From Candidatus Mcinerneyibacterium aminivorans (lineage in GTDB: Bacteria > Macinerneyibacteriota > Macinerneyibacteria > Macinerneyibacteriales > Macinerneyibacteriaceae), in NCBI GenBank assembly GCA_008086245.1, contig VSIX01000029.1, positions 33,758 through 97,757 of the forward strand: 64,000 nucleotides of DNA. The letters are read 5' to 3'. The notes under the pieces were generated by a model. It searched no databases, had not been told where the DNA came from, and worked only from the letters and a program-made list of their open reading frames with translations. Both the position numbers and the translations under genes were made by a program. Numbering within the stretch: position 1 is the stretch's first letter; each line of letters starts with the position of its first letter. Of the stretch, positions 8,430 to 16,633 are shown piece after piece.

Positions 8430-9233
8430 CTATAAATAATTTCTCTTTTTTGAATTATTGATAGTTGCATATAACTCAATAAAGGGTTTGATGGTGCTAA
8501 ATTTTATTTTGGGGAGTAATACTTTTTCAACCTGAAATAACCCTGCTGACTCTTTCATATGAACATTTATTCTTATAGGCTTGTTTTTTCCTTCATCTAT
8601 TTCAAGTTTGGTTATGGTTTGTGCCGAAAATCGATGGATATCACCTGCTTTTGCTTCATTAGAAAGCAGGGAAGGTATTCTGGCGCGTCCTTTTTCCAAA
8701 TCACATCCATCTGCAATAATAACCAATCCTGCTTCTATTGAAGTAATAGTTCTATTAGCCATATGTCCAATTATGCCTTCTATTACAGTAGATCTTATTA
8801 CAGTTCTTTTTTCAATATTTTTAGGGTATATTTTTTTTAATAATCTGGTAATTATTGGAATAGATAAATTGACACTTAAAAATTCATGATTATCTCTTCC
8901 TATACTCATTCCTATATCATGAAGTAAGGATGCCAGTAAAATACTAATTCTGCTATCTTCACTGTTGCCCAGCTCTTCTTTTTCAAGATTAAATTTAATA
9001 TTTTTATTTTTAAGCAAACCAAACATTATCATGGCATTTAAAGCTGTTTTTTTCATATGAACCGGTCCATGGTCATTGTATCCCAATCTTTTAATTGAAA
9101 CGATGTTAGAATGATTTTGTAGTGTTATTATTTCCCTGTCATTAAAAATTAAGGAAGCAATTTGTTTTGATTTGCCGGATAATTTTGATAAAATACCATC
9201 TTCTAATTTATTTTCCTTATATGATTTTTGCAT
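8430..9233 (-). CDS. HD-domain metal-dependent phosphohydrolase
   Basis: Has the HD-superfamily signature: a His in GPVHMKK, then LLHDIGM with the paired His-Asp about 50 residues later, a further HE and a later Asp in ADGCDLEKG. These residues bind divalent metals and hydrolyse phosphoester bonds. The C-terminal 80 residues form a separate beta-rich domain. The substrate is unknown; members include nucleotidases and cyclic-nucleotide phosphodiesterases. An in-frame ATG exists 15 bases earlier, but it lies inside GGAGGAG, which is the ribosome site for the ATG used here. It follows the sugar-dehydrogenase gene by 56 bases on the same strand and may be co-transcribed. Confidence 0.8.
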   Translation of the reverse strand: MQKSYKENKLEDGILSKLSGKSKQIASLIFNDREIITLQNHSNIVSIKRLGYNDHGPVHMKKTALNAMIMFGLLKNKNIKFNLEKEELGNSEDSRISILLASLLHDIGMSIGRDNHEFLSVNLSIPIITRLLKKIYPKNIEKRTVIRSTVIEGIIGHMANRTITSIEAGLVIIADGCDLEKGRARIPSLLSNEAKAGDIHRFSAQTITKLEIDEGKNKPIRINVHMKESAGLFQVEKVLLPKIKFSTIKPFIELYATINNSKKRNYL

Positions 9234-9289
9234 AAAGATCTCCTCCATTCATAATATTATTAAAAAGTTGGGATTCTGTTAATTACAAA

Positions 9290-10375
9290 TTATTTTTTAT
9301 AATAAATTCTATACAGGTAGCCATTTTTATCATCTGATACAATTAAAGATCCATCATTTATAACTTCAACATCTACAGGTCTTCCAAACTTCTTATTATC
9401 CTTAAGCCATCCATCGGCAAAAACGGTGTACTCATACTGGTTATTTATCTTTTTAATATTGGTTACTCTATATCCAATAGGGGTTGAACGATTCCAGGAT
9501 CCATGCTCTGCTATAAATATTGTATTATAATATTCTTCCGGGAATTGATTTTTATTGTAGAATCTCATTCCGAGTGAAGCTACATGGGGACCCAGTTTAA
9601 CTACAGGTTTTATATATTTTTTGTTATTATCCAGTTTTTTTCCATATTTTGGATCTAAAATATTTTCTCCGTGAATAAATGGAAAACCAAAATGTAAATT
9701 TTGATTTTCTGCTTTATTTAATTCATCTGGAGGAATATTATCTCCCAGCCAGTCTCTACCATTGTCTGTAAACCATAGTGTTTCGGTTTCAGGGTGCCAG
9801 TCAAAACCCACAGAATTTCTTATTCCCCGTGCAAATATTTCAAAATTAGTCCCATCCAAATCAAGCCTGCAGATAGATGCAAAGTGTTTATTTTCTGATA
9901 AACATACATTGCAGGGAGCACCAATAGAAATATATATTTTTCCATCTGGACCAATTTTTAAATATCTCCATTCATGGTGGGTCTGTTCCGGTAGGTCATC
10001 ATAAAGAATTGAAAATTGAGGTGATTTTAAATTAGACATTATATTTTCAAATACTAGGATTCTATTAACTTCAGCAACATACAGATTACCTTTATAATAA
10101 TCTATTCCATTGGGCTGATTTAAATTATCCGCTACAGTAATAATTTTATCGGCTTTAAAGTCATTATCTGTATCAATTACTGCATACAGCTTTTGAGTCC
10201 TTGTGCCAACAAATATAGTACCTTTTTCAGCAAATGCTAGTGTTCTTGCACCTTTTATGTTTTTAGCGTATATCTCTATATGGAAATTTTCCGGAATATT
10301 AATTTTGTTTAAATCTATTGCCCAAAATGAGATTGTAATTACAAAAAAAACTAATATTATGCCAAATTTTTTCAT
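9290..10375 (-). CDS. PQQ-dependent sugar (glucose/sorbosone) dehydrogenase family, exported
   Basis: A 361-residue beta-propeller of the soluble glucose/sorbosone dehydrogenase family. A Sec signal peptide (residues 1 to about 19, ending FWA) should send it to the periplasm. Seen: the HHEWR block around residue 132, where the family's catalytic His lies, GPDGKIYISIG, and ARGIRNSVGFDWHP with the Arg-Asn pair that contacts PQQ in characterised enzymes. Family members oxidise aldoses or sorbosone with pyrroloquinoline quinone, but many homologues have untested activity. No PQQ synthesis genes lie in the window. The ribosome site is a clear GGAGG. Confidence 0.8.
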   Translation of the reverse strand: MKKFGIILVFFVITISFWAIDLNKINIPENFHIEIYAKNIKGARTLAFAEKGTIFVGTRTQKLYAVIDTDNDFKADKIITVADNLNQPNGIDYYKGNLYVAEVNRILVFENIMSNLKSPQFSILYDDLPEQTHHEWRYLKIGPDGKIYISIGAPCNVCLSENKHFASICRLDLDGTNFEIFARGIRNSVGFDWHPETETLWFTDNGRDWLGDNIPPDELNKAENQNLHFGFPFIHGENILDPKYGKKLDNNKKYIKPVVKLGPHVASLGMRFYNKNQFPEEYYNTIFIAEHGSWNRSTPIGYRVTNIKKINNQYEYTVFADGWLKDNKKFGRPVDVEVINDGSLIVSDDKNGYLYRIYYKK

Positions 10376-10484
10376 ATAAACCTCCTATATTATAATTATA
10401 TCATTATATTTTAGTTTTAAAATATTTTAATTGGTAATTTAATAAATTGTGCTATCTTTTGAATAGGAGGTGATTTTTTTGAAT

Positions 10485-11225
10485 ATGAAAAAAACTTTTT
10501 TTATTTTTGTTTTATTTTTATCAATTTATATTACAATTTTTGCAACCTGGAAGATGGAAGTTGAGTTATCGAAAGTTTATGGTGGATATTCGGATATCAG
10601 AATTCCCAATAAAGAGGGTGATTTGATATCATTAACCGATGATTTAGACATGGAAAGTATATATTCCTATAGGTTAATGTTTTCAAAAACACTCGGGAAT
10701 AAACATACTTTATTACTGACATATGCGCCTTTTAAAATTGAATCCCATGGAAAATTACCCCGTGATATTTATTATAATGATTCATTATTTGTTAAGGATG
10801 AAATGATTAATTCTGTTTATGTATTTAATTCTTACAGATTAACATATCGATATAAAATTTATAGTACTGAGAAAATTGATTTTGGTTTGGGGGTAACAGC
10901 AAAAATAAGAGAGGCATTCATATCACTGGATGAAGTAAATACCGGAACTTATTCTAAAAAATCAAATGTTGGTTTCGTGCCTATAATTAATTTTAATTTT
11001 AATTATAAATTTTCAAATGATTTTTATTTGAATTTTTCTGGAGATGCTCTTGTTTCACCTTATGGGAGGGCAGAAGATATATTTTCGGGTTTATATTATA
11101 ATATAAATAAAAATTTCCAACTAAAAGCTGGATACAGATTTTTGGAAGGTGGATCCGATGTCGAAGAAGTATACAGTTTTTCTTATTTTCATTACCTGTT
11201 ATTTGGATTTGTGATATCAATTTAA
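10485..11225 (+). CDS. small outer-membrane beta-barrel candidate
   Basis: The product (246 residues from this ATG) starts with a signal peptide, MKKTFFIFVLFLSIYITIFA, and continues as alternating amphipathic strands rich in Tyr, Phe, Asn and Gly, as in 8-stranded outer-membrane barrels. The C-terminus is hydrophobic and ends in VISI rather than Phe. No named family is recognised. A longer frame begins at a GTG at 10470, but this lies within the AGGAGGTG ribosome site, so the ATG before MKK is preferred. It is divergent from the sugar dehydrogenase gene. Confidence 0.65.
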   Translation: MKKTFFIFVLFLSIYITIFATWKMEVELSKVYGGYSDIRIPNKEGDLISLTDDLDMESIYSYRLMFSKTLGNKHTLLLTYAPFKIESHGKLPRDIYYNDSLFVKDEMINSVYVFNSYRLTYRYKIYSTEKIDFGLGVTAKIREAFISLDEVNTGTYSKKSNVGFVPIINFNFNYKFSNDFYLNFSGDALVSPYGRAEDIFSGLYYNINKNFQLKAGYRFLEGGSDVEEVYSFSYFHYLLFGFVISI

Positions 11226-11350
11226 TTAAAAAGACTTTTTAATTTCTTAAATATTATTAAAAAAAATTAATTATTTGTAACTTTTCCCCTCCTTAATCAG
11301 TATTATATAATGAAAAGGTGATAGGAGAATATTAAAAAGGAGGCTTGTTT

Positions 11351-12214
11351 ATGAAAAAGATTTTGTTTACGGTATTTATTGCAGTTATATTGTTCTGGGG
11401 ATGCTCTAATTCAACAGGACCGACAGGATCGGGAGATTTAGAGATGTTGTTAACAGATGGTCCCATAGATTCTACTGAAGTAAGTGAAGTTATGGTTAAA
11501 TTCAAGGAAATTAAAGTTAATAAAACCGGGGACCTAACTGATTTTAAGACATTTAAAGAGTACGGTGAAAATGAAGGTATTTTCAACTTAATGGATCTTC
11601 AGGATGGATTAACTTCTGAGCTGGGCACAAAACAAATGGATGCAGGTGTTTACAGTCATATCAGGATAATATTTGATGATACATATGACCATCATATCAC
11701 TGTTAATGGATCATATGAGCCACTAGAGCTTACCTATAGTACAGAAGAAGGGAATTTTACCACCGGTCATCTTGAATTGGCTGGTTCTTTCAGGATCGAA
11801 GAAGGAATTAAAACAAGTTTAATACTGGATTTTGATGTACGCAAATCTGTTGTTGATCAGGAAACAGGGTATAAATTGCATCCTGCAATTCGTTTGGTAA
11901 CAGAAGATATAACAGGAGCTGCTGATATTCAATTAAGCAATATCCCGGCAGAAGTAGATCATGTTATTAGCTATCTCTATAATGATGGAACATTTGATGA
12001 AACTACAGAGATAGGCAACGATTTCACAAATTCTGTAATTTCTGATGATCCAAATGATAGCAACCTAATTGAATTTGATTATATTGAGGAAGGAACCTAT
12101 ACTCTTGTAATTGCTACATTTGATGCAGATGGCAATATTATTGATGTGTATACAAAATCCATTGAAATAGTTAATGGAGAAACCGCTCAGGAGTCATTTG
12201 ATTTTTCAGCTTGA
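11351..12214 (+). CDS. DUF4382 lipoprotein
   Basis: Starts with a lipoprotein signal: MKK, a hydrophobic run and the lipobox FWGC (Cys at residue 18), followed by a Ser/Thr/Gly linker. Residues 30-185 form a DUF4382 domain with the typical LLTDGPIDSTEVSEV opening. The C-terminal 100 residues are a beta-rich, Ig- or carboxypeptidase-regulatory-like domain (TYTLVIATFDADGN). Function is unknown; members are surface or periplasmic lipoproteins of diderms. AAAAGGAGG precedes the ATG; an upstream in-frame TTG (11345) is too close to the site to be used. The ECF sigma gene follows 31 bases later, so it may be the first gene of that operon or a target of it. Confidence 0.8.
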   Translation: MKKILFTVFIAVILFWGCSNSTGPTGSGDLEMLLTDGPIDSTEVSEVMVKFKEIKVNKTGDLTDFKTFKEYGENEGIFNLMDLQDGLTSELGTKQMDAGVYSHIRIIFDDTYDHHITVNGSYEPLELTYSTEEGNFTTGHLELAGSFRIEEGIKTSLILDFDVRKSVVDQETGYKLHPAIRLVTEDITGAADIQLSNIPAEVDHVISYLYNDGTFDETTEIGNDFTNSVISDDPNDSNLIEFDYIEEGTYTLVIATFDADGNIIDVYTKSIEIVNGETAQESFDFSA

Positions 12215-12245
12215 TACAGTTTATCCTGTGTGATAGCATAAAAAT

Positions 12246-12803
12246 ATGGATGAATATGACGAGTTAAATTATGAAGTTATAGAAGCGGTGTTGAGCGGGC
12301 ACACCGCTTCTTTTGAAAAAATTATTGAAAGGTTTGAAGCTATGGTATTTGATTTGACATATAAACATATACAAAATTATGAAGATGCCAGAGATTTAAC
12401 GCAGGAAATATTTATAAAGGTTTTTGAAAATCTTGATAAATATGATAAAAATTATAAATTTTTTTCCTGGATTTATAGAATTAGTTTAAATGAAATATAT
12501 TCTTATTTAAAAAGAAATAAATGGAAACAAAAAACTATTTCAATAGAAAAAGTTAAATTTTTTTTTGTCAGAGATAAGAATGAAAAAGAGGATTATAAGG
12601 AAGCAATGCTGCATAAAATTCAGAAAATTATTGATAAAGAAAAAGATAGGGATAAACAAATTTTTTCTCTTTTTTACTATAGTGACTACTCAATTGAAGA
12701 AATTAGCAAATTAACGGATGAGACAAAGAGCAATGTAAAAGTTATACTGCATAGATTAAGAAACAAAATTAAGGAAAAACTTGAAGTTGAGGTGAAAAAA
12801 TGA
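12246..12803 (+). CDS. ECF-family RNA polymerase sigma factor
   Basis: A 185-residue extracytoplasmic-function sigma factor. Region 2 is clear: DARDLTQEIFIKVFENL followed by FFSWIYRISLNEIYSYLKR, which contact core polymerase and the -10 box. Region 4 is the C-terminal helix-turn-helix DYSIEEISKLTDETKSNVKVILHRLRNKIKEKL. There is no region 3, as expected for ECF factors. The next gene overlaps by 4 bases (ATGA) and encodes a one-helix membrane protein, which is the normal place for an anti-sigma factor. The ribosome site is weak, so translation may be coupled to the upstream lipoprotein gene. Confidence 0.92.
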   Translation: MDEYDELNYEVIEAVLSGHTASFEKIIERFEAMVFDLTYKHIQNYEDARDLTQEIFIKVFENLDKYDKNYKFFSWIYRISLNEIYSYLKRNKWKQKTISIEKVKFFFVRDKNEKEDYKEAMLHKIQKIIDKEKDRDKQIFSLFYYSDYSIEEISKLTDETKSNVKVILHRLRNKIKEKLEVEVKK

Positions 12804-13276
12804 AAAAATATTCTTTTAATGATGAAATTAAAAACAAAAAACTTCAGGAAAGTTTAAAGTATGCAATAATGGATAAAATTTATGAAAAGAAATATAAAAA
12901 AATGTATTTTAAAAAGCTTGCTTATAGTTTCGGGATAATTTTGTTACTGGCATTTACCTTGTTAATAGGATATAATTATGGCAAACATACACAGGATAAT
13001 AAAACTACGCTGGTCTTTAAATTAAAAAGACCGGATGCAGAAAGTGTAAAGCTTGTAGGGGATTTTAATAACTGGAATAGGGAAGGAATAAATTTAAAAA
13101 ATCAAAACGGTTACTGGAAAACCCAGATAAAACTTGAAGAAGGAAGCTATAGATACTTTTTTATAGTAGATGGAAAAGTTGTTCTTGATCCAGCTAACCC
13201 TACTATAGATGATCCATTTGGAGACAAATTATCTCTTGTTAATGTTTATCAGGAGGGAAAGGATAATCGATTATGA
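12800..13276 (+). CDS. membrane-anchored CBM48 (glycogen-binding) protein, putative anti-sigma factor
   Basis: A 158-residue protein in three parts. Residues 1-40 are basic and cytoplasmic. Residues 42-62 are a membrane helix. Residues 72-150 are an AMPK-type glycogen-binding domain (CBM48), recognised by VKLVGDFNNWN, GYWKTQIKLEEGSYRYFFIVDG and DPANP. The predicted topology puts the carbohydrate domain outside. The cytoplasmic part lacks the HxxxCxxC zinc motif of common anti-sigma factors, so an anti-sigma role is inferred only from the ATGA overlap with the sigma gene and the one-helix architecture. The next gene also overlaps by 4 bases. Confidence 0.8.
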   Translation: MKKYSFNDEIKNKKLQESLKYAIMDKIYEKKYKKMYFKKLAYSFGIILLLAFTLLIGYNYGKHTQDNKTTLVFKLKRPDAESVKLVGDFNNWNREGINLKNQNGYWKTQIKLEEGSYRYFFIVDGKVVLDPANPTIDDPFGDKLSLVNVYQEGKDNRL

Positions 13277-13752
13277 AAAAATTAATTATATTAATTTTTA
13301 TAATAATAATAATAAGTTCATCTGTAATTTTTGGTATATCATTTGAAAAAAAACAGAAATTAATTGAAAACAGATACAGGGAAGTTATTAAAAAAAGATA
13401 TAAATTATCAGAAAATGAAATGGATAAGTTATTTGATGAAATAAATAAAAATTTTAATAGCAATCAAATAAAACTTGAAATTATGAGAAGAATAGCTTTG
13501 AAAGAAAAAGTAAACAGCAATGATAACAAAATTAAATCCAGATTAAATATGAAAAACATGAATAATGTTCAATTTAGAAATAATTATCTTAAAAGAGTAG
13601 AGCAGCAAAAGAAAAAAATGAGGAAATTTATTCTGGACAAAGTTAAAAATTTAAGGACAAAATTTCAAGTTCAGGGTCCAAAGGGAGAGGAATTTGGTCC
13701 TCCAGGAGAAATTGATCCTCCCCACAGTAATCCAAAGAATGGAGAAAAATAA
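13273..13752 (+). CDS. exported basic helical protein, unknown
   Basis: A 159-residue protein with a signal peptide or N-terminal anchor (residues 4-21). The mature part is highly charged, Lys/Asn/Arg-rich and predicted helical, with a MRRIALKEKV-type heptad pattern. It ends in a short Gly-Pro-rich tail (GPKGEEFGPPGE near residue 137), reminiscent of a collagen-like turn. It resembles in general style the small periplasmic helical proteins coded next to sigma/anti-sigma pairs (CpxP/Spy-like), but I see no motif proving this. It overlaps the CBM48 gene by 4 bases and is followed by the next gene after 6 bases. Confidence 0.65.
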   Translation: MKKLIILIFIIIIISSSVIFGISFEKKQKLIENRYREVIKKRYKLSENEMDKLFDEINKNFNSNQIKLEIMRRIALKEKVNSNDNKIKSRLNMKNMNNVQFRNNYLKRVEQQKKKMRKFILDKVKNLRTKFQVQGPKGEEFGPPGEIDPPHSNPKNGEK

Positions 13753-13758
13753 TAAGAA

Positions 13759-14373
13759 ATGAATATTAACCGATATATAGTAAAATTTTTTTTAGTATTT
13801 TTTATTTTCATTTTTACTATTTTCACACTTTATGCCGGTGAATATAATTCTTTAAGGAAAAAAATTGAAGATAAAAATTTAAAATCTGAGTCATGGAATT
13901 ATTATTTTGAACTTGCTGAAATAAGAAACATTTCCCATGAAAAATTATCGAATTTGATTGAGGAGAAAATCGATTATTTATTAATTGTTAAACAGGATAT
14001 AGAAAAATTTAAGCAGGAATGGATTGGAATATTTTTATTTTTCTCTGATATCGGAATAGAAAAAGAAAATGTTATTGAAATTAAACATAAAAATATTAAT
14101 TATGGGAATCTAAAGATTTTAAAGAATTTTTTATCAATACTAAAATCCAGTTTTGATTTTAATAATGATGAATTAAACCGGGTTTTTAATTATTGCTGTA
14201 TTAAAAATTATAAGCTGGATGATTTAAATATATTGACATTAAACTTAAAAAGAAATTTGAAAAAATTAAGATTGAGAAAAAATATTGTTAAAAATAAAAT
14301 ATTAAAGGAATTTTCTAAAGGATTGGATATGAAATTTATATTAAGAGAAATTTCGGGAGTTATAGATGAATAA
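13759..14373 (+). CDS. exported helical protein, unknown
   Basis: A 204-residue protein with a long N-terminal hydrophobic segment (residues 8-27) ending in LYAGE, consistent with a signal peptide cleaved after Ala. The rest is helical, rich in Lys, Glu, Asn and Leu. No family recognised. It sits between the previous exported protein and a barrel gene, which it overlaps by 8 bases, so co-translation is likely. With its neighbours it makes a five-gene unit running from the sigma factor to an outer-membrane protein. Confidence 0.6.
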   Translation: MNINRYIVKFFLVFFIFIFTIFTLYAGEYNSLRKKIEDKNLKSESWNYYFELAEIRNISHEKLSNLIEEKIDYLLIVKQDIEKFKQEWIGIFLFFSDIGIEKENVIEIKHKNINYGNLKILKNFLSILKSSFDFNNDELNRVFNYCCIKNYKLDDLNILTLNLKRNLKKLRLRKNIVKNKILKEFSKGLDMKFILREISGVIDE

Positions 14374-15430
14374 GAGAATACTGTTGTTTGTCATGTTAAT
14401 CGGGATAATAATTAATACTGCTGCTGATGTTTCAATCAACAACAATTTTTATGCAGGTTATACTTCGAATATTTATAAAAACAAATCTGAACTAAACGAT
14501 AATTATGCAGGTGATAATTTAACTATTTTTTACAACAATGAAGCTTTCAGTATAGATTCCTATTTTGAATATTTAAGATATTTTGATTATAAGTATGGAA
14601 ATTACATCTATTTTAATATTGAACCCAGATATATAGTGCCGTTATCACTAAAATCGGATTTAATCTTTAAAGCCGGTATTAACAACTATTTATACCCAAA
14701 TGATAAATATATGAATAATTATGATTATATTTTGGAGACTACTTATAAATATGATACTTTATTTTCATTGAGAAATTTATTAACCCTTAAATATAGGGAG
14801 AATACATTTCCCCAAAATAACTTAGATTTCAATGAAGTCTCTATTTCTGACAGTTTATATTATTATGTAAATCTTGAAACCGTATTGAATTTCTATATGA
14901 ATTATACAATTGTTTACTGGGAAGAACGAAAATTATATCTGGATCCGGATACAATTTCAAACAAAACTCCCAAGGATAGTAAAATAGAATCAAAAATTGA
15001 TCTGGAATACATATTCAATAATATTTTTATATCTAATTTTATCGTTCGATTCGAAAAGCAAAACAGTGATTTAAATTCTGTAATACAAATCGATGAAAAT
15101 ACAGAAAAGTTTGAGAAAGATATATATTCATATAATGTTTTAGAATTAGCGAATATCATTAATATTTTATATGAGAACTGGACACTCGAAATTGAAAATA
15201 ATTATTTGTTCAAAAAATATGATGAAAGAAAAATATTTTACCCGGATGGAACTATTGGAGATGAAACCGTTTATAATAATATTTACAGTATAAATGTTTT
15301 TGTGGAAAAGCAAGTATCCACTAATGCAGGTATTAATTTGAATTTCTACTTTGAAAATAATAATTCAAATGATTACTACCTTGATGGGGAGGGGTTTGAT
15401 ATAGAGGGGGGTATCTATTATCAGTTTTAA
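14366..15430 (+). CDS. outer-membrane beta-barrel candidate of the sigma-factor operon
   Basis: A 354-residue protein with a signal peptide (residues 1 to about 20, ending NTAAD). The mature part is made of alternating strands with many Tyr, Asn and Phe residues and ends in GGIYYQF, where the final Phe is the classic signal for barrel assembly by the BAM machinery. Length suits 12-16 strands. No named family is recognised. A GGAG site lies 6 bases before the ATG, inside the preceding gene. Its stop overlaps the probable start of the trmO-like gene. Confidence 0.7.
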   Translation: MNKRILLFVMLIGIIINTAADVSINNNFYAGYTSNIYKNKSELNDNYAGDNLTIFYNNEAFSIDSYFEYLRYFDYKYGNYIYFNIEPRYIVPLSLKSDLIFKAGINNYLYPNDKYMNNYDYILETTYKYDTLFSLRNLLTLKYRENTFPQNNLDFNEVSISDSLYYYVNLETVLNFYMNYTIVYWEERKLYLDPDTISNKTPKDSKIESKIDLEYIFNNIFISNFIVRFEKQNSDLNSVIQIDENTEKFEKDIYSYNVLELANIINILYENWTLEIENNYLFKKYDERKIFYPDGTIGDETVYNNIYSINVFVEKQVSTNAGINLNFYFENNNSNDYYLDGEGFDIEGGIYYQF

Positions 15431-15791
15431 AAACAGCACCTTCTATATTTATCCAATAGGGGAAATAAAAAAATTAAAACATGCAAAACACAAGATAATT
15501 GTTTATAAAAAATATTTAAAAGGTTTGGACAAAATTGAAAATTATAATAAATTAAGAATTCTTTACTGGATGGATAAACTAAATGATTCTGATAGAGAAA
15601 TCCTCAGTGTTTATCCGCACAATAATAAAAATAATATTAAAAGAGGTGTTTTTTCAACTCATAGCCCTGTAAGACCTAATCCCATAGGAGTATCAACGGT
15701 TAATCTTATAAATAGAGAAAATAATATTTTAATCGTTAAGGGTCTTGATGCTTTGGATAATTCCCCGCTTATTGATATAAAATCAAATTAA
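15417..15791 (+). CDS. trmO: TrmO-family tRNA methyltransferase, short, with probable non-AUG start
   Basis: TrmO uses S-adenosylmethionine to N6-methylate t6A37 in tRNA-Thr. The frame from this point gives about 124 residues containing IYPIGEI, YLKGLDKIENY, GVFSTHSPVRPNPIG and GLDALDNSPLIDIKS, which match TrmO along its length. The first ATG/GTG/TTG in frame is TTG at 15525, but the conserved N-terminus lies upstream of it. Upstream, the frame stays open to 15405 and has no standard start. A G6 ribosome-type run (15406-15411) precedes ATT (15417) and ATC (15420), so one of these may be used. The C-terminus stops right at the DIKxY motif and lacks the usual tail, so decay to a pseudogene is also possible. 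Confidence 0.6.
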   Translation: MISFKNSTFYIYPIGEIKKLKHAKHKIIVYKKYLKGLDKIENYNKLRILYWMDKLNDSDREILSVYPHNNKNNIKRGVFSTHSPVRPNPIGVSTVNLINRENNILIVKGLDALDNSPLIDIKSN

Positions 15792-15851
15792 TCAAATTTC
15801 AAATTGCATAATTAATAAATTTTATTATAATTCCAACAGGGAGGTTTCTAT

Positions 15852-16622
15852 ATGGAAAATCTATACGACAGTCATGTACATATAAATTTAAATCAATATG
15901 ATAAAAATAGGGAAAAAATTATAAAAATGTGTGAAAACAAACTTGATTTCATGATTAATATCGGAATTGATGAGAAAAGTTCAGAACAATCTATAGCTTA
16001 CAGCTTTCAATATGATTTCATATATGCTACCGTAGGGGTTCATCCAACAAATATCAAAGAGTACACTGATAAGCTTGAAAAAAGACTTTTTAAGATGGGA
16101 AAAGAAGAAAAGGTAGTAGCAATTGGTGAAATTGGACTTGATTATCACTGGATGAAGGATCCAAAAGATTACCAGAAAGAAATTTTTAGAAGGCAAATGG
16201 AAATTGCCAGAAAACTCAACAAACCTGTTGTAATTCATAGCCGGGAGGCACAGGATGATACTTTTAAAATACTAGAGGAATTCAGTAATGAAGTTTATGG
16301 AGTAATGCATACATATGCAGGAGATATTGAAACAATGAAAAAGTTGAAAAATATGGGTTATTATTTTTCTTTTTCAGGACCTGTTACTTTTAAGGGGAAA
16401 AGAAGTGATTATACACGAAAAGTAGTTAAAAATACTCCGATTGAAAGAATCTTGATCGAAACCGATTCGCCCTTTTTAGCTCCCCAGCCTATGAGGGGAA
16501 AGGTCAATGTGCCAACAAATGTTGAGTATGTTTTTGAAAAGATTGCCGAAATTAAAAATATGTCAAAAGAAAAAGCTCTTTTCATCCTTAGAAATAACGC
16601 AAAAGAGATTTTTGGAATTTAG
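15852..16622 (+). CDS. tatD: TatD-family metal-dependent hydrolase
   Basis: A 256-residue TIM-barrel of the TatD DNase family. Metal ligands are in place: DSHVHIN (residues 6-12), GEIGLDYHW (about 95), VVIHSREA (about 130), a later MHTYAG and the ETDSPFLAP signature near residue 204. Characterised members are 3'-5' exonucleases acting on DNA or RNA or D-aminoacyl-tRNA-related functions; the exact role here is unknown. Despite its name the protein is not part of the Tat translocon. GGGAGG precedes the ATG. argS follows after 11 bases, which suggests co-transcription. Confidence 0.92.
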   Translation: MENLYDSHVHINLNQYDKNREKIIKMCENKLDFMINIGIDEKSSEQSIAYSFQYDFIYATVGVHPTNIKEYTDKLEKRLFKMGKEEKVVAIGEIGLDYHWMKDPKDYQKEIFRRQMEIARKLNKPVVIHSREAQDDTFKILEEFSNEVYGVMHTYAGDIETMKKLKNMGYYFSFSGPVTFKGKRSDYTRKVVKNTPIERILIETDSPFLAPQPMRGKVNVPTNVEYVFEKIAEIKNMSKEKALFILRNNAKEIFGI

Positions 16623-16633
16623 GAAGGATTAGT

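Noticed and set aside
11226-11300. Hairpin TTAAAAAG/CTTTTTAA after the small barrel gene
   Set aside because: The loop would be a single base and the stem is AT only.
15525-15791. trmO-like gene starting at TTG 15525 (88 residues)
   Set aside because: The conserved YPIGEI and YLKGL segments lie upstream in the same frame.
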